64,000 nucleotides of DNA from an uncultured Eubacteriales bacterium (GCA_900540805.1 UQHL01000001.1:1-64000); one strand, 5' to 3'. Positions 7,047-14,958 are shown, numbered from the stretch's first letter. Program-made: numbers and translations. The notes: generated by a model not told the origin, from the letters alone.

Positions 7047-7964
7047 TTATAAATTCTGCGTCGGTTCTATAGTTGAGCTTAACTTTAGGACTTGTTCGTA
7101 TGCCGGCATAAGGATTTTTTCATGCCGCGCCTTCAGATACCTTTGATAGAACCTTTTCTGTAACCCCGAAAGTTCGTCGATTTTCTCTATAAACCCGCAC
7201 AGCTTCTCTAATTTAATCCTCGGATAGATACGCAGCAGTGCCGCGTTACAGTCTATGTTTTCCGCTTTCGTCAAAAACTCGTAATAATTGATCTTACGTT
7301 TATTCTGCTGAATTGCCGATGTCGGGAATCGATAAATCCGCGCATTCATTTCATCTTCGTTTTCCAGCAATAGCCGCATGACTTTCTCATCCGCCTGCGG
7401 CAACAGACAGCTCCCGCAATCGTAAATCGGCGCGAGTTCCGTGGTTTGCGACACGGGATCTACGACAAAGCCCCAATTCCCGTTATGGCGGTCAAAATTC
7501 CCCAGCAGCGCATCCACGATAAACATATCCCAGAAATGTTCGCTCAAACGCTCCGGGTTCACAAATTGCTGTTTTTCTATCGTTTCCGTGATATCGTCCA
7601 GCTCCGTGCCGCTCCCGCCGTGCTCCGAATCGATTACCGTGTTTTTGATCGAACAAAAGTCATACAGAATTTTCCCGCCCCACGTAAAATCCCGGCACGC
7701 GCACACGATTTTTTTCTTTCCGTTGATCTCGAAACTGCCCAATAGCGTCTGTTGTGCCTTTATCCCAAGCATATTGAATATGCTGCTGCCGATATACTCG
7801 CTGTAACAGCTATTCGTATAAGACAGTTCCGTCGGCTTATCTTTCCCGGAGGGCGGAAACTTTAACATATATTGCCCGCCCTCGTACTCTATGGCTATTT
7901 TCTTGCCGTTCGCCCCGTTATACGCTTTATGCGCTACGCGCTTACAACCTGTAAAATCTATCAT
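7047..7964 (-). CDS. CtkA/HipA-like protein kinase
   Basis: A 305-residue protein of the HipA kinase superfamily, close in size and layout to CtkA-type Ser/Thr kinases. The catalytic loop DALLGNFDRHNGNWGF is at residues 151-166 (N156, D158, R159, H160, N163), and a metal-binding Asp in PIYDCGS lies at 179-185. The N-terminus (KIAIEYEGGQYMLKFPP) would form the nucleotide-binding strands with Lys35. It follows a small protein by 9 bp under a dedicated promoter and ends at a terminator. HipA relatives phosphorylate translation factors and cause growth arrest; whether this is a toxin or a modifier of host defence is open. Confidence 0.8.
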   Translation of the reverse strand: MIDFTGCKRVAHKAYNGANGKKIAIEYEGGQYMLKFPPSGKDKPTELSYTNSCYSEYIGSSIFNMLGIKAQQTLLGSFEINGKKKIVCACRDFTWGGKILYDFCSIKNTVIDSEHGGSGTELDDITETIEKQQFVNPERLSEHFWDMFIVDALLGNFDRHNGNWGFVVDPVSQTTELAPIYDCGSCLLPQADEKVMRLLLENEDEMNARIYRFPTSAIQQNKRKINYYEFLTKAENIDCNAALLRIYPRIKLEKLCGFIEKIDELSGLQKRFYQRYLKARHEKILMPAYEQVLKLSSTIEPTQNL

Positions 7965-7973
7965 ATCCCGCCG

Positions 7974-8228
7974 TTACCTCCAAAGATATTTTTGCCGTAA
8001 ATATTCCGCGTGCTCCGGCGTAATCGCACCCTCGTTGATCTCCGCGATATTGATGCTTCCGTATAATTCGCCCCATAAACAATCCATCAGCGTCGAGCCC
8101 GTCTTCAAGCCCTCCTTATACGCGTCCAGATCGTGCTGGAGGTATTCCGGCAGTCCGTATTCATACGCGCGTTCCCGTTCTTTCTCTAAGCTTAAAAGCC
8201 TATCACTTTTTTGTTCCCCTGTTTCCAT
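7974..8228 (-). CDS. small protein paired with the CtkA-like kinase
   Basis: An 84-residue acidic protein with KTGSTLMDCLWGELYGSINI near residues 42-61. I recognise this short family as a frequent neighbour of stand-alone CtkA/HipA-like kinases. It lacks an obvious DNA-binding motif, so it is not a classical HipB repressor; it could be a substrate, inhibitor or cofactor of the kinase. It is the first gene of a two-gene cassette with promoter 8267-8295 and terminator 7004-7034. Confidence 0.65.
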   Translation of the reverse strand: METGEQKSDRLLSLEKERERAYEYGLPEYLQHDLDAYKEGLKTGSTLMDCLWGELYGSINIAEINEGAITPEHAEYLRQKYLWR

Positions 8229-8266
8229 GTTTCTTCCCGCCTTCCGCTTTGTTTTCTTTTGTCTTT

Positions 8267-8295
8267 ATTATATCGGCAAGCTCCGAAAAAGTCAA
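8267..8295 (-). promoter_or_regulatory. sigma-A promoter of the CtkA-like cassette
   Basis: Minus strand TTGACT (8290-8295), 17-bp spacer, TATAAT (8267-8272). The start point would be near 8260, about 30 nt before the ATG at 8228. Confidence 0.8.
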
Positions 8296-8322
8296 GTGAA
8301 TGCTTTTATGCGGGAAAAAACG

Positions 8323-8595
8323 CTACTTCCATTCGTAATACTGCTGATCCGTCAAAAAATATCGGATCGCGTATTTCAAGTAATCCAAGACCGTCATCTC
8401 GTCTTTACGGACGGTCAAAAACGCGAAACACAGCGTCAGCGCTGCCGGGATTAGCCAGCCCAGCTCCACCAGCGCAAGGATCGACAGCAATGCCGACGCG
8501 CAGAGGAGGATAAAATCCCGCATCCCCCAAAGCCACAGGTTCGCTTTGGCTTTCAAATTCTTTGGATACAAATATGGTTTCATTGTTATGGTCAC
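8323..8595 (-). CDS. PrgI/VirB3-like conjugation membrane protein
   Basis: A 90-residue protein with a basic N-terminus (PKNLKAKANLWLWGMRD) and two closely spaced membrane helices (about residues 28-45 and 47-63), then VLDYLKYAIRYFLTDQQ. Size, topology and position just upstream of the virB4 region match the PrgI-type VirB3 counterparts of Gram-positive secretion systems. It lies between the VirB6 gene and virB4, as expected, although three hypothetical genes and the kinase cassette are interposed. Sequence evidence for the exact family is moderate. Confidence 0.65.
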   Translation of the reverse strand: MTITMKPYLYPKNLKAKANLWLWGMRDFILLCASALLSILALVELGWLIPAALTLCFAFLTVRKDEMTVLDYLKYAIRYFLTDQQYYEWK

Positions 8596-8604
8596 CTTCC
8601 TTTC

Positions 8605-8988
8605 CTATCCGCTCAAGGTCTGTTCTGCTCCGTAGTTGTGTTCGCAGAACTCTTGCGGCGTTTGATGATATTCCTCTTGTAATTTCTCCGCTACCAGGTC
8701 TTTGATGAGCTGCGCTTCTCGCTCGGTTGGATAATAACTGAAAAACATTCGGCCGCCTTCTATATAATGAAGCACGCCGCCGATTTTCAAGTCATCCGCA
8801 TACGGATCGTATTCGCAGTTGAGTTCCAGCCACGGACCATCTTCCTCGTCCGTATAGAGATCGAATTTCTTGCCTATGTCAAAACACGGTTCCAAGCAAA
8901 AATTAATCTGACCGGCGTTGTGGAAATCCGTCGCTATATCACGCCCCACCACAAGATCTGTGCGTTCCCATGCGTTATCTTCCGTCAT
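8605..8988 (-). CDS. acidic ICE protein with QTLSG tail (paralogue of 9484-9867)
   Basis: A 127-residue acidic protein: QINFCLEPCFDIGKKFDLY near residues 28-46, EYDPYADDLKIGG and HQTPQEFCEHN, ending AEQTLSG. The protein at 9484-9867 has the same length and shares these blocks, so this is a duplicated pair flanking a membrane protein. The final TLSG resembles the TLTQ-type tails of other proteins here. No known family is recognised; the high negative charge would allow DNA mimicry, but that is speculation. Confidence 0.6.
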   Translation of the reverse strand: MTEDNAWERTDLVVGRDIATDFHNAGQINFCLEPCFDIGKKFDLYTDEEDGPWLELNCEYDPYADDLKIGGVLHYIEGGRMFFSYYPTEREAQLIKDLVAEKLQEEYHQTPQEFCEHNYGAEQTLSG

Positions 8989-9006
8989 ACCAGGTTCTCC
9001 TTTTTT

Positions 9007-9483
9007 CTATAATCCGCAGCGTCCGAGGATGCAGCCCGCCGCGTTTACGTACCAGCGCGGGTCCAGACCATAGTCCCAATCCAAGTCCCCGGTCTGTGCC
9101 CGTTTATAGCCTATACGATATAAGAGCGTGTGCAGTCTGAACTCGCCCAGAAGCTCCGTATTGTTTCTTTGAAACGTATACCCGTGCTTCGAGCCGTATT
9201 CCCGCGCAAATAACAGTATTTCGTACTTAGCATCCTCGTACTGATATGCACGCAGGATCCGCACCGCTGTTTGCCCGAATACCAGCTCCGCTTTTTGGCC
9301 GTCGGCCAGGGTCAGCACGACCTTATCTGAAGTTTCCGAGTATTGAAACGCTCTTTCCGCTTGGTTTATCTTTTGATTGTTCTGATGGGTACGGATCATG
9401 CAGAATATACTGACGCAGAGCAAGACCACATTAAAAACAGCAAGAATGACAACCGCCTTCCTGCCTGATCTTCCTTGTTTCAT
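9007..9483 (-). CDS. single-span membrane protein of the ICE
   Basis: A 158-residue protein with a basic N-terminus and one membrane helix at about residues 8-29 (AVVILAVFNVVLLCVSIFCM), followed by an extracytoplasmic-type domain of about 125 residues with no recognised family. The start at 9483 directly abuts the stop of the upstream gene with a GGGAGGG site, so translation is coupled. Flanked by the two paralogous acidic proteins, it may form a unit with them. Confidence 0.6.
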   Translation of the reverse strand: MKQGRSGRKAVVILAVFNVVLLCVSIFCMIRTHQNNQKINQAERAFQYSETSDKVVLTLADGQKAELVFGQTAVRILRAYQYEDAKYEILLFAREYGSKHGYTFQRNNTELLGEFRLHTLLYRIGYKRAQTGDLDWDYGLDPRWYVNAAGCILGRCGL

Positions 9484-9867
9484 TTACCCTCCCAGCGTTT
9501 GTTCCTCGTCGGCGTATTGTTCGCAAAACTCCTGCGGCGTCTGATGATGCTCGTATTTTAATTTCTCGGCCAGCATGTCTTTGATGAGTTTCGTTTCATT
9601 CCCGGTCGGGGTATAATCGAAATACGTGCCGCCGCTCTCTTCTCGGCTGATCTCGCATTCGATTTGTAAGTCATCCGCATACGGGTCGTATTTGCCGTAC
9701 ATATTCAGCCAGGTCCCGTCCTCGGCGTTGATGTTCAGGTCGAATTTCCTGTCCACGTCGAACCAAGTTTCTATATAAAAATTAATCTGATGGGGATTGT
9801 CGTCATCCACCTCCATCTCGCGGTCAATGACGATGTCTCTGCGTTCCAATTCTTTATTCTCTGTCAT
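9484..9867 (-). CDS. acidic ICE protein with QTLGG tail (paralogue of 8605-8988)
   Basis: A 127-residue acidic protein with QINFYIETWFDVDRKFDLN, KYDPYADDLQIECE and HHQTPQEFCEQY, clearly duplicated from or into the gene at 8605-8988. It ends EEQTLGG. It follows the VirB6 gene by 9 bp with an AAGGAG site. The proximity to channel genes suggests a transfer-related role, but no function is known to me. Confidence 0.6.
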   Translation of the reverse strand: MTENKELERRDIVIDREMEVDDDNPHQINFYIETWFDVDRKFDLNINAEDGTWLNMYGKYDPYADDLQIECEISREESGGTYFDYTPTGNETKLIKDMLAEKLKYEHHQTPQEFCEQYADEEQTLGG

Positions 9868-9876
9868 TGTATCTCC

Positions 9877-10809
9877 TTATTTTCCTGCCCGTGTCACGGT
9901 GCGGGTCAGATTCACCGCCGTCGTGGTCGCGTGCATCACGCTCATCATGTTCACTTTTACCGAACTGTCGAGTCCGAACTGCTGCGCGATCCGCGGTACT
10001 TCGTTCGCCGCAAGCATGATCCCAAGCCCCAAAAGCATATTGCCCGGGAACGTCATCAGCCCTAAAAATAACAGTGTGGTCTGCATGAACGCTGTCAAGC
10101 AGATCGCCGCCACCTGTTTTATCCACTGCACAAACCCGTCCGCGTACCCGCGCGGCACGGAGAACATATACAACGCCCCGACCGACATCTGAACCAATAA
10201 AATGCCGCCGCGTTTGATGTTTTGGAAAAACACTTTCACGACGCAGTACACGAACGCGATTAAAATCAGGATATTGAATAATCCGCTCGTCGCTATCGCG
10301 CTCGGGGAGAACTTTTCGAGCAGGATCTGCAGGCTCTGTTCGGAAATATCCACCACCTTTCCGTCCGAAAACAAGCGCGTCAGCTCCCCTGCGAATGTGT
10401 TTTGCAAGGATATGCAGAACTTATACAGTTCCACCGGCACCACGCCGATCAGCGAGCACGCGAAAAAGCCTTTTAAGATATTCAGCATCGTACTTTTGAC
10501 GCTCGCGCGGCCGTTTTGGTATTCGATGGCGAGATCGAACACAGCGACGACCACGCCCGCCACGAATAAGCCCCAGCCGAACAACGTGAACAACCGGATC
10601 GTCGCTTCTACCCATTGAAGGTCGAAAATCTCCGCGCCCATGTTACCCATTTTCGTGAAAAAGTCCGCGGCCGCGCCGTACACCGTTTCATAGATCCAGC
10701 CGAGCATGGTTTTCCAGATACTTCCCGAGATCTGTTCCCCCAGCCCCGCAAACGCCTGCGCGATCGACTCCCCGATCCCGCTTATCAACTCTTTCAGCCA
10801 ATCAAACAT
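9877..10809 (-). CDS. VirB6/TrbL-like polytopic channel protein
   Basis: A 310-residue protein. An amphipathic N-terminal region (FDWLKELISGIGESIAQAF) is followed by five to six membrane helices, including LFGWGLFVAGVVVAVFDLAI (about 75-94), GLFNILILIAFVYCVVKVFF (about 182-201) and FLGLMTFPGNMLLGLGIMLA. I recognise this as the VirB6-like inner-membrane channel of Tn1549-type elements. The start has a GGGAGGA site. It lies downstream of the pilin and a small conserved protein, the usual order. Confidence 0.8.
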   Translation of the reverse strand: MFDWLKELISGIGESIAQAFAGLGEQISGSIWKTMLGWIYETVYGAAADFFTKMGNMGAEIFDLQWVEATIRLFTLFGWGLFVAGVVVAVFDLAIEYQNGRASVKSTMLNILKGFFACSLIGVVPVELYKFCISLQNTFAGELTRLFSDGKVVDISEQSLQILLEKFSPSAIATSGLFNILILIAFVYCVVKVFFQNIKRGGILLVQMSVGALYMFSVPRGYADGFVQWIKQVAAICLTAFMQTTLLFLGLMTFPGNMLLGLGIMLAANEVPRIAQQFGLDSSVKVNMMSVMHATTTAVNLTRTVTRAGK

Positions 10810-10866
10810 TTTATTCCTCCCGTTAAAGCGTAAACCTATCCACGCCTACGCTCGGCTTATTCTTTG

Positions 10867-11277
10867 TTACATCTTCATGTCCGGTCCCTGCTGCGGGGTT
10901 TGGTATAATTCGACATATGCCATGACCGCATCGGCAATCCGTTGTTTTTCCGCGTCGCTCACCGGCGTGTACCAGCACACGGTTTCGTCATGATACACCC
11001 AGATATACGGTTCATGCTTTCCGCACAGGGGCGTTTGTTTCATGCCGATGATATCCGCGAAACGGAATACGTTCCTATCTACCATTCCGCCCGTGCGGTT
11101 GATGATTTTTGCTTCGATTCCCGTGTATTTGTCTATTGTATTGCTAATTACAAACTCTAATCTTATACGCAATTCTTCATCGAGCTTGGCAAGCATTGCC
11201 TTGCCGCAGAAGACGGGATCCTTGAGCAACGTTCGGTGCTGGAACATGCCGCGCAGTTCTTTCTCGAAAAAATTCAT
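10867..11277 (-). CDS. conserved ICE protein between pilin and VirB6 genes
   Basis: A 136-residue protein. The start at 11277 (MNFFEKELRGMF) has GGAGG upstream; the longer frame to 11403 lies over the pilin gene. Conserved-looking blocks are LLKDPVFCGKAMLAKLDEEL, INRTGGMVDRNVFRFADIIG and YIWVYHDETVCWYTP. I recall similar proteins at the same place in other clostridial elements, with no assigned function. It is probably a cytoplasmic accessory of the secretion system. Confidence 0.65.
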   Translation of the reverse strand: MNFFEKELRGMFQHRTLLKDPVFCGKAMLAKLDEELRIRLEFVISNTIDKYTGIEAKIINRTGGMVDRNVFRFADIIGMKQTPLCGKHEPYIWVYHDETVCWYTPVSDAEKQRIADAVMAYVELYQTPQQGPDMKM

Positions 11278-11293
11278 AGTTTCAGTGTTCCTC

Positions 11294-11647
11294 CTATCCG
11301 ATGATTTTCCAGATATACAAGGGTGCGGTGAGCGTAAATACCAGGCACGCAAACAGGATGCATGGCGCCGTGAATTCGAACTGGCCGTGTTTCCGGTAAT
11401 CAAAATATGCCGTACCGAGTTTCACGAAAAATAAAATCGCCAGGATTGTATCCACGATCGGGAAAATAACGTTATTCACGACCTGTTTGATCTGTTCCCG
11501 CGCCGCCTGCCAAGTCTCCTCTACCGCGCCCGCGACATCCCCTTCAGCTAAGGCTAATGTCGCCGGCGTCGCAAAGCAGATCAACGTCGTCAGCAGCAGG
11601 ACTGCTCCGACAATCAGCCAGTTCCGATATTTTTTCTTGTTGTCCAT
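11294..11647 (-). CDS. VirB2/TrbC-like pilin (DUF3852-type)
   Basis: A 117-residue protein with a signal peptide (residues 1-35, cleavage plausible after ATLALA), a short extracytoplasmic helix, and two membrane helices (about 58-76 and 93-112). FPIVDTILAILFFVKLGTAY and YDYR-type charge between the helices are typical of the DUF3852 proteins I associate with the pilin position of Tn1549-like elements. Its first 104 nt overlap the end of the upstream gene in another frame. Ribosome binding site GAAAGGAG. Confidence 0.75.
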   Translation of the reverse strand: MDNKKKYRNWLIVGAVLLLTTLICFATPATLALAEGDVAGAVEETWQAAREQIKQVVNNVIFPIVDTILAILFFVKLGTAYFDYRKHGQFEFTAPCILFACLVFTLTAPLYIWKIIG

Positions 11648-12026
11648 GTAAGTCTCCTTTCAGTATTCTTTTTAGTTCCTTGTCCCCGATCATTTTCATG
11701 GGGATACGCAGGTTTTTGCAGAACCGGATCTCCTCTTTCATTCCCGCGCTGAGTGTATCGCCGAATATCCACATCTCGTCGCAGAACCACAGCAAACTCT
11801 GTCCTGCCTCCATGCCCATCCTCCGCTCAACCGGGTTATGATCGTTCAAACACAGCGCGTAAAAATGCGTCGTGATCGGCGCCGCGCCCGTTTTCAAGGC
11901 ATACTCTGTGTAACGGACGGCGTTTTGGAGATTCTCGTTCACCTGCCCGCCCAGCGGCGCGCAGATATAGACCTTTTTCTTCATGCAGGTCAACTTCTGT
12001 TCGTTGTTCTCGGTAGTTTGATCCAT
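11544..12026 (-). CDS. DUF4406-like nucleoside-deoxyribosyltransferase-fold protein
   Basis: A 160-residue protein. Residues 15-115 (KKVYICAPLGGQVNENLQNA, THFYALCLND, MEAGQSLLWFCDEMWIFGD) match the DUF4406 group, which has the nucleoside 2-deoxyribosyltransferase fold and is common in phages and mobile elements. The last 35 residues are read from sequence shared with the pilin gene in another frame, so the true end of the conserved domain is near residue 117. The ATG follows the stop of the YodL gene directly. The substrate is unknown; modification of nucleotides during transfer is a guess. Confidence 0.65.
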   Translation of the reverse strand: MDQTTENNEQKLTCMKKKVYICAPLGGQVNENLQNAVRYTEYALKTGAAPITTHFYALCLNDHNPVERRMGMEAGQSLLWFCDEMWIFGDTLSAGMKEEIRFCKNLRIPMKMIGDKELKRILKGDLHGQQEKISELADCRSSPAADDVDLLCDAGDISLS

Positions 12027-12710
12027 TTAATCCAACGGGATGAAGATATAGCCCGTATCCGCTTCCACCTCCTCGTTACTGATTTCTTCCGGCATAGAAA
12101 ACCGGTCTACGTATTTTTGTGTTTCCCGGTCCGTCAAGGACCTAATGTCCTTTCCTCCCAGCCCTACGACAAAAAACGGTCCCGCAATGACCGACTTACC
12201 GCCACCGAGCCTGCGATTCCCTTTCATGCCCAGTAATTTTGCATCCTCGTTACACACAATCCCTGTTCCGTCGCCGTTATCTACAAGTTGTATGCGTCCC
12301 TTTACCGCACGTTGCTGTGCTTTGAGCGTAGCCTCGATCTCCGCTGCATACGCCGGCTTGTTCGGTTCTACGTACACCACTTTCAAAAGATTCTCCGATT
12401 TTTGCGTTTTGCTTGCCTCAAACCCTACCCTTTCAAAGCCTACCCGGTCGCAATAGAACGCTCCCGTGTCCGTTGCCACCACGTCCGACATCGACAAAGA
12501 ATGCCCCCTATGCAGCGGATGCGGCTCAAGGTTAAACATTTCATAAACCTCTTCCAAATCCTTGCAGTCTACTTCGCCCGAAAACACTTCATTATACAGC
12601 GACGCGTCGAGCTCGCTCATGCCCCGGTATTTGGATAGTTCTTTTAATCCCATGAATTTGACTCGGTTTTTGTCCCGAGCCGTATCGATCTGATAAATTT
12701 TGATTTTCAT
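12027..12710 (-). CDS. YodL + DUF3846 polyvalent protein
   Basis: A 227-residue protein. Residues 1-95 (MKIKIYQIDTARDKNRVKFM, ELDASLYNEVFSGEVDCKDL, FYCDRVGFERVGF) form a YodL domain; residues about 108-195 (VVYVEPNKPAYAAEI, IVCNEDAKLLGMKGNRR, FFVVGLGG) form a DUF3846 domain. The pair is typical of the polyvalent proteins that conjugative elements and phages carry for use in the recipient (family proposal of Aravind and co-workers). The start at 12710 has GGGAG and overlaps the previous stop by 4 bp. Exact biochemical activity is unknown. Confidence 0.8.
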   Translation of the reverse strand: MKIKIYQIDTARDKNRVKFMGLKELSKYRGMSELDASLYNEVFSGEVDCKDLEEVYEMFNLEPHPLHRGHSLSMSDVVATDTGAFYCDRVGFERVGFEASKTQKSENLLKVVYVEPNKPAYAAEIEATLKAQQRAVKGRIQLVDNGDGTGIVCNEDAKLLGMKGNRRLGGGKSVIAGPFFVVGLGGKDIRSLTDRETQKYVDRFSMPEEISNEEVEADTGYIFIPLD

Positions 12711-13444
12711 GTTTGTTCTCCCATGCCAAGGTCTTCGGAAGCCTCGGCTTGTTCCTTTGCGCTCGTCCATTCGGATAGCTTTTCTTTTGCCCAATCCGGC
12801 AAAAGCTCTAATTTTACCACGCCCAGGATTTCGCTGCGCAGATAACATCCCTCTTCGCCGTTATCCAAATGCTGCCCGAATATTTTTCTGCCCAGCGACT
12901 CCGCGCGGCAGCCGTTGCCGAATTTGGCATAGAATAATTGACTTTTCGGGTTTTTGTATTCGTCTTTTAACGCCTCCGGACGGATCGCCACTACCTTATT
13001 GGTGTAATCCATATTCTCGTCATAACAATGGCTATACTCAAACAACCCGAGTTTTTGCCATTCCTCCCGTACTTGCCGGACTACCAGATCCACAAGCTCC
13101 GGATGCGAATGCACGGCAAACTCGCCGTTGCGTACCAACGTTTCTTTCGGGACAGAAAACCTGCGCGCCCAAGCCTTATTCTCCTTACCGTAACGCCCGT
13201 CATGGATATTTTCTTGCACCGTGTTCGCCAATACCCAATTCACACGATCGTAGCCGTATGCCTCGATTACCTCTTTCGCGCAGGTTCCGCTTAACCGGTT
13301 ATCCTGGTACCCGTCCGAGATCTTTTGTTCGAACGCCCGCGCACACGCTATATTCTCGTGATAGCTCTCCCACCATTGATCCATTTGCCCCGAACGCTTC
13401 GCTTCCGACCAGGAATAGGGATACAACGGTTTATTCTCTTTCAT
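12707..13444 (-). CDS. DUF3849 ICE protein
   Basis: A 245-residue protein with PLYPYSWSEAKRSGQMDQWW at residues 5-24, RVNWVLANTVQENIHDGRYG near 72-91 and NKAWARRFSVP; these are the features of DUF3849. The C-terminal half (about 120-245) is a second acidic domain. DUF3849 proteins are frequent in the accessory block of clostridial conjugative elements and are often fused to YodL or DUF3846, which here sit in the next gene with a 4-bp overlap. Function unknown; a recipient-side protective role is inferred from context. Confidence 0.75.
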   Translation of the reverse strand: MKENKPLYPYSWSEAKRSGQMDQWWESYHENIACARAFEQKISDGYQDNRLSGTCAKEVIEAYGYDRVNWVLANTVQENIHDGRYGKENKAWARRFSVPKETLVRNGEFAVHSHPELVDLVVRQVREEWQKLGLFEYSHCYDENMDYTNKVVAIRPEALKDEYKNPKSQLFYAKFGNGCRAESLGRKIFGQHLDNGEEGCYLRSEILGVVKLELLPDWAKEKLSEWTSAKEQAEASEDLGMGEQT

Positions 13445-13731
13445 GTCTTATGCCCCTCTGCTTCCGCCCATTTCACCGACAAATGCACCAGCGCCGCACG
13501 CTGCTGCGCCGCCGACAGCCCGTTCAAAAAGTCATACAGCGTCATCTCGTCCGTGCCGGCAACCTCCGTTTTCTCACAATCACAGATCCGTTCTTTGCGC
13601 ACGACAATGGCGCGCTTGTCCGTGGTTTCGCTGAACGACAATACGTCGTTCTGTGCGATGTCTAATTTTTGCCGCAACGCATACGGGATCGTGATCCTCC
13701 CGCGTTTGCCTATGATCCGATAGATTTTCAT
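13441..13731 (-). CDS. AbrB/SpoVT-type DNA-binding protein
   Basis: A 96-residue protein whose first 45 residues (YRIIGKRGRITIPYALRQKL) are a swapped-hairpin AbrB domain, the DNA-binding unit of AbrB, SpoVT and MazE. The start at 13731 has a GAGGTG site. The C-terminal 45 residues hold a CDCEK motif and a helical stretch. It lies next to a second AbrB-like protein, so the two may form a regulator pair for the element. Confidence 0.75.
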   Translation of the reverse strand: MKIYRIIGKRGRITIPYALRQKLDIAQNDVLSFSETTDKRAIVVRKERICDCEKTEVAGTDEMTLYDFLNGLSAAQQRAALVHLSVKWAEAEGHKT

Positions 13732-13735
13732 TTGT

Positions 13736-13999
13736 TTACACCTCGCTTTGCTCGCAATTGTTTTTGCAGGGACAGTTTTCACAGTCCCCGTCGCAGTCCG
13801 TGGCGTTGATAGGACAATTATCGCAATCCCCGTCGCACACGTAATCGCTCGTATCCTCGTTCTCTACCCGTTCGATCACGAGTTTTCCCGCTTCCGCGGT
13901 CATTTGCAGCAGCATGCCTTCCTTAAGCCCCGCTGCGATCATCAATCCCCTGGGTATTCCCAACAGCACGCTTTCCGTTGTTATTTTTTCATTTTGCAT
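13736..13999 (-). CDS. AbrB-like protein with Cys-rich C-terminus
   Basis: An 87-residue protein. Residues 8-48 (VLLGIPRGLMIAAGLKEGML) fit an AbrB/MazE-like hairpin. The tail has repeated CDGDCDNCP / CDGDCENCPC motifs and further cysteines, nine in all within about 30 residues, suggesting metal or iron-sulfur binding. I have seen such AbrB plus Cys-tail proteins in clostridial ICEs. A redox- or metal-sensing regulator is a reasonable inference. The start overlaps the methyltransferase end by 19 bp. Confidence 0.65.
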   Translation of the reverse strand: MQNEKITTESVLLGIPRGLMIAAGLKEGMLLQMTAEAGKLVIERVENEDTSDYVCDGDCDNCPINATDCDGDCENCPCKNNCEQSEV

Positions 14000-14958
14000 G
14001 ATATGATGCTCTCCTTTAACACCTTTTCGTAATTGAAATCCTGTTCCGCCTCGCCAAACAGCGTCAGCTGCCGAGGCTTTTCACTCTGCCGGGAATACAG
14101 ATCATAGTTCCCGATCAGCAGTTCTTTGAATTCTTTGCCCGCCTCATACCGCTGCGCCATCGAATGCACACGGGAAAAATCGAAGATAGAAAAATCCGCG
14201 TACAGCTCCCGAATCTCCGGACAGTCGTTATAGGATAACAAGAATTTGCCCGTAATCCCCGCCAGGGTTCGTTTCAAGCGCACATGGTCGTTCCACCCGA
14301 ATTCCACAGCGTACATCTCTTCGCTCGAAAAGTAGGGCGGATCGCAATAAAAAAACGCGTCCGGGCGGTCGTAATGCTGGATCAGCGTTTGGAAATCCTG
14401 GTTCTCGATCACCACGTTCGCAAGCCTATCTTGAAGCTCCTGGATCAAGCCGAACAAACGTCGGATATCGAACGGCTGCGAGGCGTAGGATTTACAGCCG
14501 CTCGCATAGCTGTAGCGCAGGAGTTTTAAAAACATCGCCGCACGGCGCACGTCATAGTCTTTCGTCAGTTTCCCGCGCATGGCTTTCAGTTCTTCCGCGT
14601 CCGGCTCCGAGAGCATGATTTCCGTCAGGATTTGTTCTTCCCGGCAATACGCGTCCGTGAATTTCTCGTTTTTAAAGAATTTTCGGATGGCGTTGAAGTC
14701 CGCGCGGGAATTTAAATGGCAAAAGCCTAATTCCCGGATCGTCGCCAAGGTCCGGTCTTTCATGCACCGGAACAGATTGACGAGATTTTTGTCAAAATCG
14801 TTATATACCTCGAACGCGCAGGGTTCGGGATTGCCGAGCAGTACGCTGCCCGAACCACCGAACACGTCGATGAACCGGCCGTATTCGTTTGGGAATACGG
14901 CGTATAGGATCGCAAGGATGGAGCTTTTATTCCCCACCCACGATACCGGAGTTTTCAT
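13981..14958 (-). CDS. D12-class DNA adenine N6-methyltransferase
   Basis: A 325-residue Dam-type enzyme. The SAM-binding motif FIDVFGGSGSVLL is at residues 29-41 and the catalytic DPPYF at 206-210; KTPVSWVGNKSSIL at the N-terminus is the usual first motif (KxPxxxxGxK). No restriction gene is adjacent, so it is an orphan methyltransferase that probably protects the incoming element or alters gene expression. The ribosome binding site GCGAGGT is preceded about 49 nt upstream by a terminator hairpin. Confidence 0.9.
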   Translation of the reverse strand: MKTPVSWVGNKSSILAILYAVFPNEYGRFIDVFGGSGSVLLGNPEPCAFEVYNDFDKNLVNLFRCMKDRTLATIRELGFCHLNSRADFNAIRKFFKNEKFTDAYCREEQILTEIMLSEPDAEELKAMRGKLTKDYDVRRAAMFLKLLRYSYASGCKSYASQPFDIRRLFGLIQELQDRLANVVIENQDFQTLIQHYDRPDAFFYCDPPYFSSEEMYAVEFGWNDHVRLKRTLAGITGKFLLSYNDCPEIRELYADFSIFDFSRVHSMAQRYEAGKEFKELLIGNYDLYSRQSEKPRQLTLFGEAEQDFNYEKVLKESIISCKMKK

